Positions 32,983-41,436 of a stretch of DNA of 64,000 nucleotides are shown piece after piece. Location of the stretch: contig NZ_FXBB01000014.1 in the NCBI RefSeq assembly GCF_900177735.1, forward strand, positions 1 to 64,000, given 5' to 3'. The notes beneath the pieces are model-generated. The model worked only from the letters and a program-made list of their open reading frames with translations, ran no database searches and was not told where the DNA came from. Made by a program: the position numbers and the translations under genes. Source of the DNA: Dethiosulfovibrio salsuginis (GTDB taxonomy: Bacteria > Synergistota > Synergistia > Synergistales > Dethiosulfovibrionaceae). Numbering within the stretch: the stretch's first letter is position 1; each line of letters begins with the position of its first letter.

Positions 32983-34716
32983 GTGAGAAAACCGATAATG
33001 GCTCTCGCGATGCTGGTGGTGGTCCTTTTCGCCTCCCTGTCGACCGCTGAGGCGGCGCCGGAGGTCACCATGCTGGCGGTGGAGGGAAACGACCACGTCG
33101 TCTCTCAGCATATACTGGGGGTTGTGGAGACTAAAATAGGCGAGCCTATGGATCAGGACAGGCTTAGAAAGGACATAGAGGCTATCTACGGGCTTGGCTT
33201 TTTTTCCTACGTCGACGCCATGGTAGACCCCCATCTGGGGGGGGCGAAGATAACCTACGTGGTAACCGAGAACCCGGTCGTCGAAAAGGTCCAGTTTATA
33301 GGCAACACGGTTTACAGCGATGAGGACCTGATGAAACAGGTCTTTACCTCCCCTGGCACCGTGTTCAACAGGGTATTCTTCCGGCACGATCTTCAGAGGA
33401 TCAGAGAAAAGTTCCAGGAGGACGGCTACGTCATGATGAGGGTCAAAGACGTAGAGGTCGAAGGCGGAATAGTCAAGGTCTACATCATGGAGCCTCGAAT
33501 CGGGGAGATCGTAATCCAGGGCAACAGGAGGACCAAAACCTACGTCATAAAAAGGGCCATAAACCTAAAAGAGGGAGACCTGTTTAACTCCATAATCCTC
33601 AGGCACGCCATAAATAAAGTCAGAGGCCTGGGCTACTTTGAGGACGTTTCCGTGGGCTTTGAGCCCGCCGCCAACGACCCTGACGACGTCGACCTTATCC
33701 TTACCGTTCAGGAGCAGAAAACCGGAAAAGTCTCCTTTTCCGTCAGCCACGGTTCAAGCAGCGGGTGGGGCGGTGGCGTCGGATACTCGGATTCCAACCT
33801 ATCCGGCAGAGGGGTTAACCTCGATTTGGGCTTTGAGCTCGGCGACTACGAAAAATACTGGGCCTCCCTCTCCAGCTCCTACATGGACGAAAAGACCTTC
33901 GCCTGGAAGATAGGGGCCTACAGCAGGGAGTTCGAGGACCGTTCCTACTGGGACAGGAGCATGGGCTTCGACAGCGAGCTCTTCCAGTACGACGAAAAGA
34001 GAAAAGGCGGTTACATCGGAGCAGGACGTAAGTTTAAAGGGGACGATAAGCTCAGCTGGTTTGTCACCCTCGACTGGCACGATAGCGACGTCACATTCAA
34101 GACCGGTTCTAAAGATATCTTCGATACCGTCACCGCCCAGGGTGGGACCGGCGGAACCACCTTCTCCGCCACCGGACAGGTCACCAGAAACAACCTTGAT
34201 CCCTACCTCAGCTACAGAAAGGGAGACGTAGAGAGTATCGCCGTAGAACACGCCATGAAGTTTCTCGGTGGTGACTGGAGCTTCACCAAATACTGGTTCG
34301 AGGGAAAGTTCTTCATGCCTATCGTCGGTATGGAGGATTTTCTAGATCTCCGGATGAAAAAGGACAACCCGATGCTCTTCGCCGCCCGTATAAAGGCGGG
34401 ATCTTCCTCCGGGTCTCTGCCCTGGATCGAGAGATACGACCTCGGAGGGGCAACCAGCCTGAGAGGCTACGAGACGGGACAGTTCAAAGGGGAGGAACTG
34501 CTCCTTGGGAACTTCGAGCTCCATCTTCCTATAGAGGAAGCCTTTTCCTTCGTCCTGTTTTACGACGTAGGCAACACCGAGCTGAGCTTCTCCGACATGA
34601 AGGATAACTACGGCCTCGGGGTAAGGGTTCGGACCCCTATGGGCAACCTTCGTCTGGATTACGCGACCGGCGACGATGACTCCCAGTTCCATTTCGGCTT
34701 TGGCGAGATCTTTTAA
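32983..34716 (+). CDS. bamA: Outer membrane assembly protein BamA (Omp85)
   Basis: BamA inserts beta-barrel proteins into the outer membrane. GTG 32983 follows AAGGAGAGG and gives a 577-residue product with a signal peptide (MALAMLVVVLFASLSTAEAA). It has about three POTRA domains (residues about 24-265, for example VEKVQFIGNTVYSDEDLMKQ and IGEIVIQGNRRTKTYVIKRA) and a C-terminal 16-strand barrel that contains the lid motif LRGYETGQFKG and ends in FGFGEIF with the expected aromatic end. It is shorter than the 800-residue, five-POTRA proteobacterial protein, as in other deep-branching diderms. It heads the lipid A gene run. Confidence 0.88.
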   Translation: MRKPIMALAMLVVVLFASLSTAEAAPEVTMLAVEGNDHVVSQHILGVVETKIGEPMDQDRLRKDIEAIYGLGFFSYVDAMVDPHLGGAKITYVVTENPVVEKVQFIGNTVYSDEDLMKQVFTSPGTVFNRVFFRHDLQRIREKFQEDGYVMMRVKDVEVEGGIVKVYIMEPRIGEIVIQGNRRTKTYVIKRAINLKEGDLFNSIILRHAINKVRGLGYFEDVSVGFEPAANDPDDVDLILTVQEQKTGKVSFSVSHGSSSGWGGGVGYSDSNLSGRGVNLDLGFELGDYEKYWASLSSSYMDEKTFAWKIGAYSREFEDRSYWDRSMGFDSELFQYDEKRKGGYIGAGRKFKGDDKLSWFVTLDWHDSDVTFKTGSKDIFDTVTAQGGTGGTTFSATGQVTRNNLDPYLSYRKGDVESIAVEHAMKFLGGDWSFTKYWFEGKFFMPIVGMEDFLDLRMKKDNPMLFAARIKAGSSSGSLPWIERYDLGGATSLRGYETGQFKGEELLLGNFELHLPIEEAFSFVLFYDVGNTELSFSDMKDNYGLGVRVRTPMGNLRLDYATGDDDSQFHFGFGEIF

Positions 34717-35950
34717 GGTAAAGAGGGCTGTGGCGGCCGTCGCAGTCGCCACAGCCCTCTTTTTTTTATGTCCCCCATCCTCCTGGGCCTCCCCTTCCGT
34801 AGAGGGGTTGCCTTCCTGGCTGAGGGAATCCGCCGAGAGGGCCTCTACCGCCGTCTGGTCCGAGCTTGATAACAAAGGGCTCTCCCATGATGCCATGGCG
34901 GACACCTTCGCCCTTGTTATGGGGAGGATTTTCTCCGGTTATCAGGTCGAACTGATCTGGAGGGACTCGGACCCTGTTTTGAAGATGACCGCTAAAGATC
35001 CTTCCCACTGGGTCGTGGAGATGATCTATCCTGAGGTACCGGAGCCCCCTATCTCCTGGCTGAGAGAGGACGGAGAGAAGGTAGCCTCCCTGTTGGGTTC
35101 CCACCTATCGTCGATACCCTATCAGGCCCTGTCCTGGGGTGACGAGGCCCTCCGCTCCCTGGTGAGCGATAGCCTGTCCCTCCATCTGCCTGGATGGAAG
35201 GGCTCGGTGGTGGTGAGGCTAAAAGAGGATATCTCGGTTATAGAGCTTTCGGTATATCCATCTCCTCCTCTCATCCTGGCGACCTATCCGTCTATATACT
35301 CGGGAACCTTGCCTAACCTGTTGAGAGAGGGTTTGAGGGAGTCTCTGATAAAGGACATGGTTCCACTGCTGGGGTTGCCCGTCCCCTGGGTCGAAAAACA
35401 CGAGGTGCAGGTAAACCGATGGGCGGTGGCGGCGCTGGAGAGGCGTAACACCGTCATAAACTCTAACGCCCTGGTCTCCCTCTCCATCACCCCTGGGGAG
35501 ATAGCCAGGGTAGAGGGTACCGTGGATAGCCGGAGATACGTCCTCAGGGCCTGGCTCTCCGCCCAGGCTGGTGGAGGGGGAAGGTCCCCTGAGTTCGGTC
35601 TCCATCTCGGAAGAATCGTCCAGGTGTTTCCTAACTGGGACTGGGAGCTTTACGGTGAGGGAATACTGGAGCTGGAGGACTGGAACCTTGAGAGCCGCTG
35701 GGGGCTAAGATGGGCTATAGATGGCCCACTATGGTTAGGGGCGGAATACGTGGCCCCCGACAACCGACTATGGTATCGTCTTTGGCTTGAAGGTAACGTA
35801 AAAGGCCCCTATCTATGGTGGCGTTACAGCGAGGACAGGGATAACCAAGGTGCCTTAGGGTATCGTCTAAATCAGACCATATCCCTGGAGCTTCACTACG
35901 ACGATCGATACGACGATCGTTGGAGCATAAGGGCTGTAGGGGATCTCTGA
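34700..35950 (+). CDS. Exported hypothetical protein after bamA
   Basis: The 416-residue product from TTG 34700 has a well-formed signal peptide (MARSFKVKRAVAAVAVATAL then FFLCPPSSWAS). I recognise no domain. The mature part contains repeated short beta-like segments, and the last 120 residues are rich in Trp/Tyr/Leu alternations (for example WRYSEDRDNQGALGYRLNQT), which suggests an outer-membrane or periplasmic beta protein, perhaps a barrel. It overlaps the bamA stop by 17 bases. Its signal-peptide codons coincide with a perfect terminator hairpin. ATG 34676 is an upstream alternative start. Confidence 0.65.
   Translation: MARSFKVKRAVAAVAVATALFFLCPPSSWASPSVEGLPSWLRESAERASTAVWSELDNKGLSHDAMADTFALVMGRIFSGYQVELIWRDSDPVLKMTAKDPSHWVVEMIYPEVPEPPISWLREDGEKVASLLGSHLSSIPYQALSWGDEALRSLVSDSLSLHLPGWKGSVVVRLKEDISVIELSVYPSPPLILATYPSIYSGTLPNLLREGLRESLIKDMVPLLGLPVPWVEKHEVQVNRWAVAALERRNTVINSNALVSLSITPGEIARVEGTVDSRRYVLRAWLSAQAGGGGRSPEFGLHLGRIVQVFPNWDWELYGEGILELEDWNLESRWGLRWAIDGPLWLGAEYVAPDNRLWYRLWLEGNVKGPYLWWRYSEDRDNQGALGYRLNQTISLELHYDDRYDDRWSIRAVGDL
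34722..34767 (+). terminator. Perfect terminator hairpin within signal-peptide codons
   Basis: AGAGGGCTGTGGCG (34722-34735) pairs with CGCCACAGCCCTCT (34747-34760) at all 14 positions with an 11-base loop, and the T-run continues to 34767 (eight T from 34760). It begins 5 bases after the bamA stop, where a terminator is expected, yet lies inside the next open frame. It may end bamA transcripts partly or act as an attenuator. Confidence 0.85.
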
Positions 35951-35971
35951 TCCCATGAGAGGAGATTTGTA

Positions 35972-36985
35972 TTGGAATACGTTCTGTCCGATCTAGCCTC
36001 CCGATTGGGAGGCAAGGTCATAGGGGATAAATCTTATATCGTAAAGTCGGTGGCCTCTCCAGATAGACCGGAGGACGGCGCCGTCGTCGTAGCTATGACT
36101 GAGAAGGTCTTTAAAGATGTCCCTCTCCACCTTCCTGTTGTAGGCTTAGAGAGTTGGTTTTCGTGCCGATCTTTCGGCATATCGGTGCCGGACACCAGGC
36201 TCGCCCTGGCCCAGACTCTGGCCCTTTTTCGCCCTACAGTAGAGGAGCCTTGGGGGATAGACCCCTCGGCAGTGGTCCACCCAACCGCCGAGGTCGCAGA
36301 GGACTGCTGTATCGGTCCTCTGTGTGTTATCTCCAAAGGCACCAAGGTTCGGTCTGGATCGGTCCTCCGGGCCAGGGTTTTCCTAGGCGAAGATGCCAGC
36401 GTAGGTGAGAACTCGGTTCTAGAGCCCGGTGTGACCGTCTACGACCGATGCCGAATAGGCTCTAATGTGATAATCCACGGTAACTCGGTCATAGGGGCCG
36501 ATGGCTTTGGACATATACCTGCCTCCGGCGAACGGGGAACGGTAAAGATACCTCAGATCGGATCGGTTATACTGGAGGACGGCGTTGAGATCGGGGCCTG
36601 TTCGACGGTGGACAGAGGCACCATCGGTGACACCGTTATCGGGGCAGGAACGAAGCTGGATAACCACGTTCAGATAGCCCACAACGTGGTAACCGGAAAA
36701 AACTGCCTCATAATATCCCAAGTGGGCATGGCCGGAAGCTCTGTAATAGAGGACCGAGTGATACTGGCGGCCAGAAGCGGCGTCCAGGAACACGTCAGGG
36801 TGGGAGAAGGGGCCACCGTCGCCGCCTGCGGCGGAGCCACAAGGGACGTACCTCCTGGAGCGGTGGTCTCAGGCTTTCCCGCCAGAGATCATAGGTCGGA
36901 GATGAGGAAAGAGGCCCTCCTCAGAAGGCTGGAGGACCTTTTCGACAGGGTCAAAAGGCTTGAGAAAGATAGAGTAAGGCCTTAG
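35972..36985 (+). CDS. lpxD: UDP-3-O-acylglucosamine N-acyltransferase LpxD
   Basis: LpxD adds the N-linked acyl chain in lipid A synthesis. The 337-residue product has an N-terminal uridine-binding domain (about residues 1-95), a left-handed hexapeptide-repeat helix (about residues 98-315) and a C-terminal helix. It has the catalytic-region signature LDNHVQIAHNVVTGKNCLII and NVIIHGNSVIGADGFGHIP. Start TTG 35972 follows GAGGAG (35958-35963 region). Next gene lpxC begins one base after the stop. Confidence 0.96.
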   Translation: MEYVLSDLASRLGGKVIGDKSYIVKSVASPDRPEDGAVVVAMTEKVFKDVPLHLPVVGLESWFSCRSFGISVPDTRLALAQTLALFRPTVEEPWGIDPSAVVHPTAEVAEDCCIGPLCVISKGTKVRSGSVLRARVFLGEDASVGENSVLEPGVTVYDRCRIGSNVIIHGNSVIGADGFGHIPASGERGTVKIPQIGSVILEDGVEIGACSTVDRGTIGDTVIGAGTKLDNHVQIAHNVVTGKNCLIISQVGMAGSSVIEDRVILAARSGVQEHVRVGEGATVAACGGATRDVPPGAVVSGFPARDHRSEMRKEALLRRLEDLFDRVKRLEKDRVRP

Positions 36986-36986
36986 C

Positions 36987-37826
36987 ATGACCGTGTTTAA
37001 CCGATATAGAGTCAAAAAGGAGGTCCACCTCTACGGGATAGGTCTCCACTCGGGGAAACCCTGTACCTTAAGCCTATATCCCTGCAAGCCTCGAGGGATA
37101 TACTTTAGGTTTGGCCAGGCCCTTTGGAACCTCACCGACGGCTCTCCTCGTGGCGACGGCAGAGGGACGGTCCTATCCTTTCCCGACGGCAACGGAGTCA
37201 TGACGGTTGAGCACCTCTTAGGTGCCTTAAGGGGCCTGGGGATCGACGGTGTGGAGATCGTCGTCACTGGAGGGGAGGTCCCCGCCATGGACGGCAGCGC
37301 CGCCCCTTTCGTCCACTCCCTGTTGGAGGTCGGCCTATCGGAGAGTGAGGCCTGGGACCCTATAGAGCTGGATCGACCTGTTGCCGTCGACGACCTTGAT
37401 GGCGACAGATCTATAATCGCCCTCCCCTGGGAGGGATTTAAAGTAACCTATGTAATAGATTATCCATCCACTGTAATAGGAACTCAATGCCTTTCTATTG
37501 CCCTATCGAGGGATAACTTTATTCGGGAGATAGCTCCATGCCGGACTTTCGCCCTCATGGAGGAGATCGCCTTCCTGAGGGACAGAGGGCTATCCCTCGG
37601 TGGCTCTCTAGATAACGCCGTGGTTGTAGATGGTATGGAGGTGTCCGCAAAAGAGGGGTTAAGGTTCACCGATGAGTTCGTAAGACACAAGATCCTGGAC
37701 CTCATAGGAGACCTATCTCTCTTAGGTCGTCCTCTCAGCGCCCACGTAATAGCCCTAAAGGCGGGACACCTGATGCACCACCGCCTAGGGGAGACTATAA
37801 GACAAAATATCAAAAGGAGTGAGTAG
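36987..37826 (+). CDS. lpxC: UDP-3-O-acyl-GlcNAc deacetylase LpxC
   Basis: LpxC is the zinc-dependent committed step of lipid A synthesis. The 279-residue product has GIGLHSGKPCTLSLYP near the start, the zinc-histidine motif VMTVEHLLGALRGLGIDGVE, MDGSAAPFVHSLLEVGL, and the C-terminal zinc site FVRHKILDLIGDLSLLGRP. Length is slightly below the 300-residue norm. In Bacteroidetes LpxC is fused to FabZ; here they are separate genes only 2 bases apart. Confidence 0.96.
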   Translation: MTVFNRYRVKKEVHLYGIGLHSGKPCTLSLYPCKPRGIYFRFGQALWNLTDGSPRGDGRGTVLSFPDGNGVMTVEHLLGALRGLGIDGVEIVVTGGEVPAMDGSAAPFVHSLLEVGLSESEAWDPIELDRPVAVDDLDGDRSIIALPWEGFKVTYVIDYPSTVIGTQCLSIALSRDNFIREIAPCRTFALMEEIAFLRDRGLSLGGSLDNAVVVDGMEVSAKEGLRFTDEFVRHKILDLIGDLSLLGRPLSAHVIALKAGHLMHHRLGETIRQNIKRSE

Positions 37827-37828
37827 TT

Positions 37829-38260
37829 TTGTTTAACATAGATAAAGTAATGGAGTTCCTTCCTCATCGATATCCCTTCCTCCTGGTGGACCGCATACTG
37901 GAGGCCGACGGAAACAGGGTAGTGGGCCTTAAAAACGTCACCATAAACGAGCCTTTCTTCATGGGCCACTTCCCCGGCGAGCCGGTTATGCCCGGGGTCC
38001 TCATAGTGGAGGCTATGGGTCAGGCCGGTGCGGTGGTGCTTCTCTCTAGGCCGGATTTTAAGGGCAAGGTGATATATCTGACCTCGGTGGAGAAAGCCCG
38101 TTTCCGCCGTCCCGTCCGCCCTGGGGATCAGATGATAACCACCGCCGAGCTGACCAAGCTCAGAGGAAAGGTCGGCAAGGTCAGAACCGTGGCCAGAGTA
38201 GGCGACGACGTGGTGGCGGAGGCTGATCTGGGCTTTGTCGTAGACGATAGACTGGAGTGA
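37829..38260 (+). CDS. fabZ: 3-hydroxyacyl-ACP dehydratase FabZ
   Basis: FabZ dehydrates 3-hydroxyacyl-ACP and competes with LpxA/LpxD for the hydroxyacyl pool. The 143-residue hot-dog-fold protein has the catalytic histidine in [14 protein letters not shown], and the conserved [20 protein letters not shown] helix with its glutamate. The TTG start at 37829 follows AAAAGGAG at the lpxC end. The lpxD-lpxC-fabZ-lpxA order is conserved in many diderms. Confidence 0.96.
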   Translation: MFNIDKVMEFLPHRYPFLLVDRILEADGNRVVGLKNVTINEPFFMGHFPGEPVMPGVLIVEAMGQAGAVVLLSRPDFKGKVIYLTSVEKARFRRPVRPGDQMITTAELTKLRGKVGKVRTVARVGDDVVAEADLGFVVDDRLE

Positions 38261-38265
38261 TCCCT

Positions 38266-39051
38266 ATGGTCGTCAAGATTCATCCTACAGCCATAGTCTC
38301 CCCGGAGGCGGAACTGGCGGAAGGGGTCGTTGTAGGGCCCTACTCTATAGTCGACTCAAAGGTCTCCATCGGAGAGGGGACGGTTATAGGGGCTTTCGTC
38401 AGGATAATGGACTACGTCTCCATCGGAGCGAGATGCAGGATATACGAGAACTCGGTTCTCGGAGGGGAGCCTCAGGATCACGACTTCAAAGGGGAGGAAT
38501 CCTGGGCGGTAATAGGAGACGACGTTACCTTAAGGGAGGCTGTCACCGTCAACCGGGCTACGGGAGAGGGAAACAGGACCACCGTAGGGGACAGCACCTT
38601 TCTCATGGAAGGGGTTCACGTAGGCCATAACGCCACCATCGGCAGGAACGTCACCGTCGCCAATAAGTCGGGGTTCTCCGGCTATTCCTCTCTAGGGGAT
38701 TGTTCCGTCATGAGCGGACTTTCAGGACTCCACCAGTTCGTATCGGTGGGAAAATACTGTATGGTCGGAGGGGCCTCAAAGGTGGTCAAAGACGTACCCC
38801 ACTACGCCATGGTGGACGGCCACTCCGCCAGAGTTTACGGCCTCAACGTAGTGGGACTCCGCAGGGCTGGGTTTTCCCCCTCCGAGAGGCTCGAGATAAA
38901 GAGGGTCTACCATATGCTCTATCGCTCCGGTCTGCCAACCTCCGAGGCCATAGCCAAGTTGGAATCGGAAATGGGCGAAAATCCCTTTGCCAGGGACATA
39001 CTGGACTTCCTGTCCAAAGGCACCAGAGGACTATGCCCATGGGCGAGGTAG
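38266..39051 (+). CDS. lpxA: UDP-GlcNAc acyltransferase LpxA
   Basis: LpxA catalyses the first acylation of UDP-GlcNAc. The 261-residue product has N-terminal hexapeptide repeats (IHPTAIVSPEAELAEGVVVG), the substrate motif GGEPQDHDFKGEESWAVIG, the catalytic His region MEGVHVGHNATIGRNVTVAN and a C-terminal helical domain. I take ATG 38266, which has GGAG 9 bases upstream; GTG 38257 is 3 codons further out and overlaps the fabZ stop. It overlaps kdsC by 19 bases. Confidence 0.96.
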   Translation: MVVKIHPTAIVSPEAELAEGVVVGPYSIVDSKVSIGEGTVIGAFVRIMDYVSIGARCRIYENSVLGGEPQDHDFKGEESWAVIGDDVTLREAVTVNRATGEGNRTTVGDSTFLMEGVHVGHNATIGRNVTVANKSGFSGYSSLGDCSVMSGLSGLHQFVSVGKYCMVGGASKVVKDVPHYAMVDGHSARVYGLNVVGLRRAGFSPSERLEIKRVYHMLYRSGLPTSEAIAKLESEMGENPFARDILDFLSKGTRGLCPWAR

Positions 39052-39518
39052 CGAACTACCTTTTAGCTATGGACGTAGACGGAACCCTGACCGACGGAGG
39101 AATCTACCTATCCTCCGACGGCCAGGAGACCAAACGTTACGACGTCAAAGACGGCATGGCTATAGTGTCCTTCAGAAAGGCAGGAGGCCACGTCGCCCTC
39201 ATCAGCGGCAGGTACTCAAAGTCCACCGAGCTGAGGGCAAAAGAGCTTGGGGTCGTCCATCTGTTCAACGGCACTAAGGATAAAATCGGCGATCTCACCG
39301 ACCTGGCCTCCCGTCTGGGGATAGACAGGAGCAAAGTTCTATTCGTAGGCGACGACGTCAACGACCTGGACTGCGTCCGGTGGGCGGGAATCGGCGTCTC
39401 GGTAGGCGACGGAGTGGATCGGTTAAAGGCCGAGGCTGACTGGATAACCGATAGGCCCGGAGGATATGGGGCCATAAGGGAAGTGGTGGATAGGCTGTTA
39501 GAGGAGGTATTGCCTTGA
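39033..39518 (+). CDS. kdsC: Kdo-8-phosphate phosphatase KdsC
   Basis: KdsC, a HAD-superfamily phosphatase without a large cap, releases Kdo from Kdo-8-phosphate. The 161-residue product has the nucleophile motif LLAMDVDGTLTDGGIYLSSD, ALISGRYSKSTELRAKELGV (motif II Ser region), and VLFVGDDVNDLDCVRWAGIG (motif IV). ATG 39033 is used because AGAGG lies just upstream; an open frame to 38700 merely overlaps lpxA. Length fits KdsC (about 170). Confidence 0.93.
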   Translation: MPMGEVANYLLAMDVDGTLTDGGIYLSSDGQETKRYDVKDGMAIVSFRKAGGHVALISGRYSKSTELRAKELGVVHLFNGTKDKIGDLTDLASRLGIDRSKVLFVGDDVNDLDCVRWAGIGVSVGDGVDRLKAEADWITDRPGGYGAIREVVDRLLEEVLP

Positions 39519-40615
39519 GGTTCAGGATTCTGGACCGATATATCCTCAAAGAACTGGGAAGTTCCTTTATGTTCGGCGTTTTGACCTTCACCACCATCCT
39601 GGTGGCAGGGGATCTGCTCTTCAAGGTAGCCGAGCTTCTCATAGAGAAAGGCATCTCCATGGTGACGGTCCTAAAGCTCTTCGTCTACAAACTTCCCTCG
39701 GTGGTGGTTATAACCCTCCCTATGTCCTGTCTTCTGTCGACCTTGCTGTCCTTCGGGCGACTGTCATCGGACAGCGAGATAGTGGCCCTGAAGGCATCTG
39801 GCATCTCCTTTCAGAGGATAGCCCTTCCTGTCCTGTTAGGATCCTCTCTGATCGCCTTAACCGCCCTTTTTATGAACGAGACGGTGGTGCCTCTGGCCAA
39901 TAAAGCCGCCGACAACGTCCTCCGATACGACGTGGTCAAACAGAAGCCCTCCCTACTGAAGGAAAGGATCTTCCTTAAAGACGAAAGCGGAGGAACCCTT
40001 AACCGGGTCATGTACATAGGCATCCTGAGGGCCAGAATCGGCGTAATGGAAAACGTAGTGGTCCAGGAGTTCGCCGAAGGTCGCCTCTCCAGGATAACGA
40101 CCGCCGACAGAGGAAACTGGGAGGAGGGAGTATGGTCCCTCTCCGACGGCAAGGTCTTCGGGGTGGACGGCGAAGGCCGGGTGTCCTTTCTTTTCGGCTT
40201 CAAAAATCAGAGGCTGCCCCTTAGCCTCACCCCCACCCAGGTGGCCAGCTCCTCCCAGGATCCCGACTCTATGAGCATAAAACAGCTTATGGCCCATATG
40301 GACCTCATGAAGGCTCAGGGAGCAAACCTGGTTCCTCTCTGGGTGTCCTTCCATCTACACCTGGCGGTCCCGTGGGCCAGCGTGGTATTGGCCCTCATCG
40401 GAGCCGCTTTAGGCGTCAGGCCTCAGAGAAAAAGCGGTGGCATGGGCATGGGTTTTGGCCTGAGCGTCCTCATAGTGTTCGCCTACTACGTGGTCATGTC
40501 CATGGGACGAGCTCTAGGGGAAAGCGGCCATATTCCCCCCTTTTTCGCCGCCTGGTTGCCTAACATAATATTCCTATCCTGCGGTGGCCTGCTCACCGCC
40601 AGAGCGAACCGATAA
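39515..40615 (+). CDS. LPS export permease, LptF/LptG family
   Basis: The 366-residue product belongs to the YjgP/YjgQ permease family of the LPS transporter. It has an N-terminal membrane trio (DRYILKELGSSFMFGVLTFT, ILVAGDLLFKVAELLIEKGI), a periplasmic beta-jellyroll domain (about residues 130-265) and three C-terminal helices (ALIGAALGVRPQRKSGGMG, MGFGLSVLIVFAYYVVMSMG). TTG 39515 overlaps the kdsC stop and has GAGGAGG upstream. Only one family member is present in this window, whereas the complex needs two subunits or a homodimer. Confidence 0.92.
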   Translation: MRFRILDRYILKELGSSFMFGVLTFTTILVAGDLLFKVAELLIEKGISMVTVLKLFVYKLPSVVVITLPMSCLLSTLLSFGRLSSDSEIVALKASGISFQRIALPVLLGSSLIALTALFMNETVVPLANKAADNVLRYDVVKQKPSLLKERIFLKDESGGTLNRVMYIGILRARIGVMENVVVQEFAEGRLSRITTADRGNWEEGVWSLSDGKVFGVDGEGRVSFLFGFKNQRLPLSLTPTQVASSSQDPDSMSIKQLMAHMDLMKAQGANLVPLWVSFHLHLAVPWASVVLALIGAALGVRPQRKSGGMGMGFGLSVLIVFAYYVVMSMGRALGESGHIPPFFAAWLPNIIFLSCGGLLTARANR

Positions 40616-41436
40616 TGGCTATCTTCTCCACTAAGCTCGCTCTGGTGGCAGGGGAAGGGCTCCTTCCGGTGGAAATACTGAGACGGCTGGTGGAAAGAGG
40701 GGAGGCCCCTCTGGTCTACGGCCTAAGGGAGGACTGCTCCGAGCTGGAACTGCCCGGCGTGTCGGTCATACAGTTTAAGGAGTTAAACCTGGTCAGGATC
40801 TTCGCCAGCTTCGCCCTGAGGCGGGTCAAAAGGCTGGTTCTGGCGGGCTACGTGCCTAAGAGGACCATCTACAGCGACTCTATGGACGAAGAGACCTCCT
40901 CTATACTGAGGGGCCTGGACGACCGAAACGACCACTCCCTGCTGGGGGCGGTTATCGATAGGCTGGAAAGGCTGGGGATATCGGTTATGAGATACGACTC
41001 AATAGTTCCTGAGATGATAGCTCCAGAAGGCCGTATAGGTGGCCCTGAGCCTTCCGCTAAAGACCTAAGGGACGTGGACTACGGTCGCTCGGTGTTGGGA
41101 AAACTCCTGCCCCTGTCCTTCGGTCAGTCTATCGTGGTATCCGAAAGATCGGTGGTGGCCGTCGAGGCCATGGAGGGCACCGACAAAACAATCCTCCGGG
41201 CAGGGAGCATATGCCCTTCCGGGGTGGTGGTAAAGGGCCTGAGGGCAGACCAGGACCGGAGATACGACATTCCCGTGGTGGGACTGGATACCCTCAAGGC
41301 CATGGCCCGTTCGGGCCTTTCATGTCTGGCCCTTGAGGCTGGAAACTGCCTTATCCTCGGCGGAGAGTCCTTCTCTAAAGCGGCCCAGGAGCTGGGTATC
41401 TCGGTGATAGGGGTGGAGCCATGTCCATCTTCCTGA
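40615..41436 (+). CDS. lpxI: UDP-2,3-diacylglucosamine pyrophosphatase LpxI
   Basis: LpxI hydrolyses UDP-2,3-diacylglucosamine to lipid X, replacing the unrelated LpxH. The 273-residue product matches the family (formerly DUF1009): LALVAGEGLLPVEILRRLVE at the start, KRLVLAGYVPKRTIYS, GLDDRNDHSLLGAVIDRLE, DYGRSVLGKLLPLSFGQSIV, and the end KALEAGNCLILGGES-like (here ALEAGNCLILGGESFSKAA). ATG 40615 overlaps the permease stop (TAATG). It overlaps lpxB by 16 bases. Confidence 0.93.
   Translation: MAIFSTKLALVAGEGLLPVEILRRLVERGEAPLVYGLREDCSELELPGVSVIQFKELNLVRIFASFALRRVKRLVLAGYVPKRTIYSDSMDEETSSILRGLDDRNDHSLLGAVIDRLERLGISVMRYDSIVPEMIAPEGRIGGPEPSAKDLRDVDYGRSVLGKLLPLSFGQSIVVSERSVVAVEAMEGTDKTILRAGSICPSGVVVKGLRADQDRRYDIPVVGLDTLKAMARSGLSCLALEAGNCLILGGESFSKAAQELGISVIGVEPCPSS

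Noticed and set aside
38700-39032. N-terminal extension of kdsC inside lpxA
   Set aside because: Shadow of lpxA; the KdsC family begins at the motif shortly after ATG 39033.
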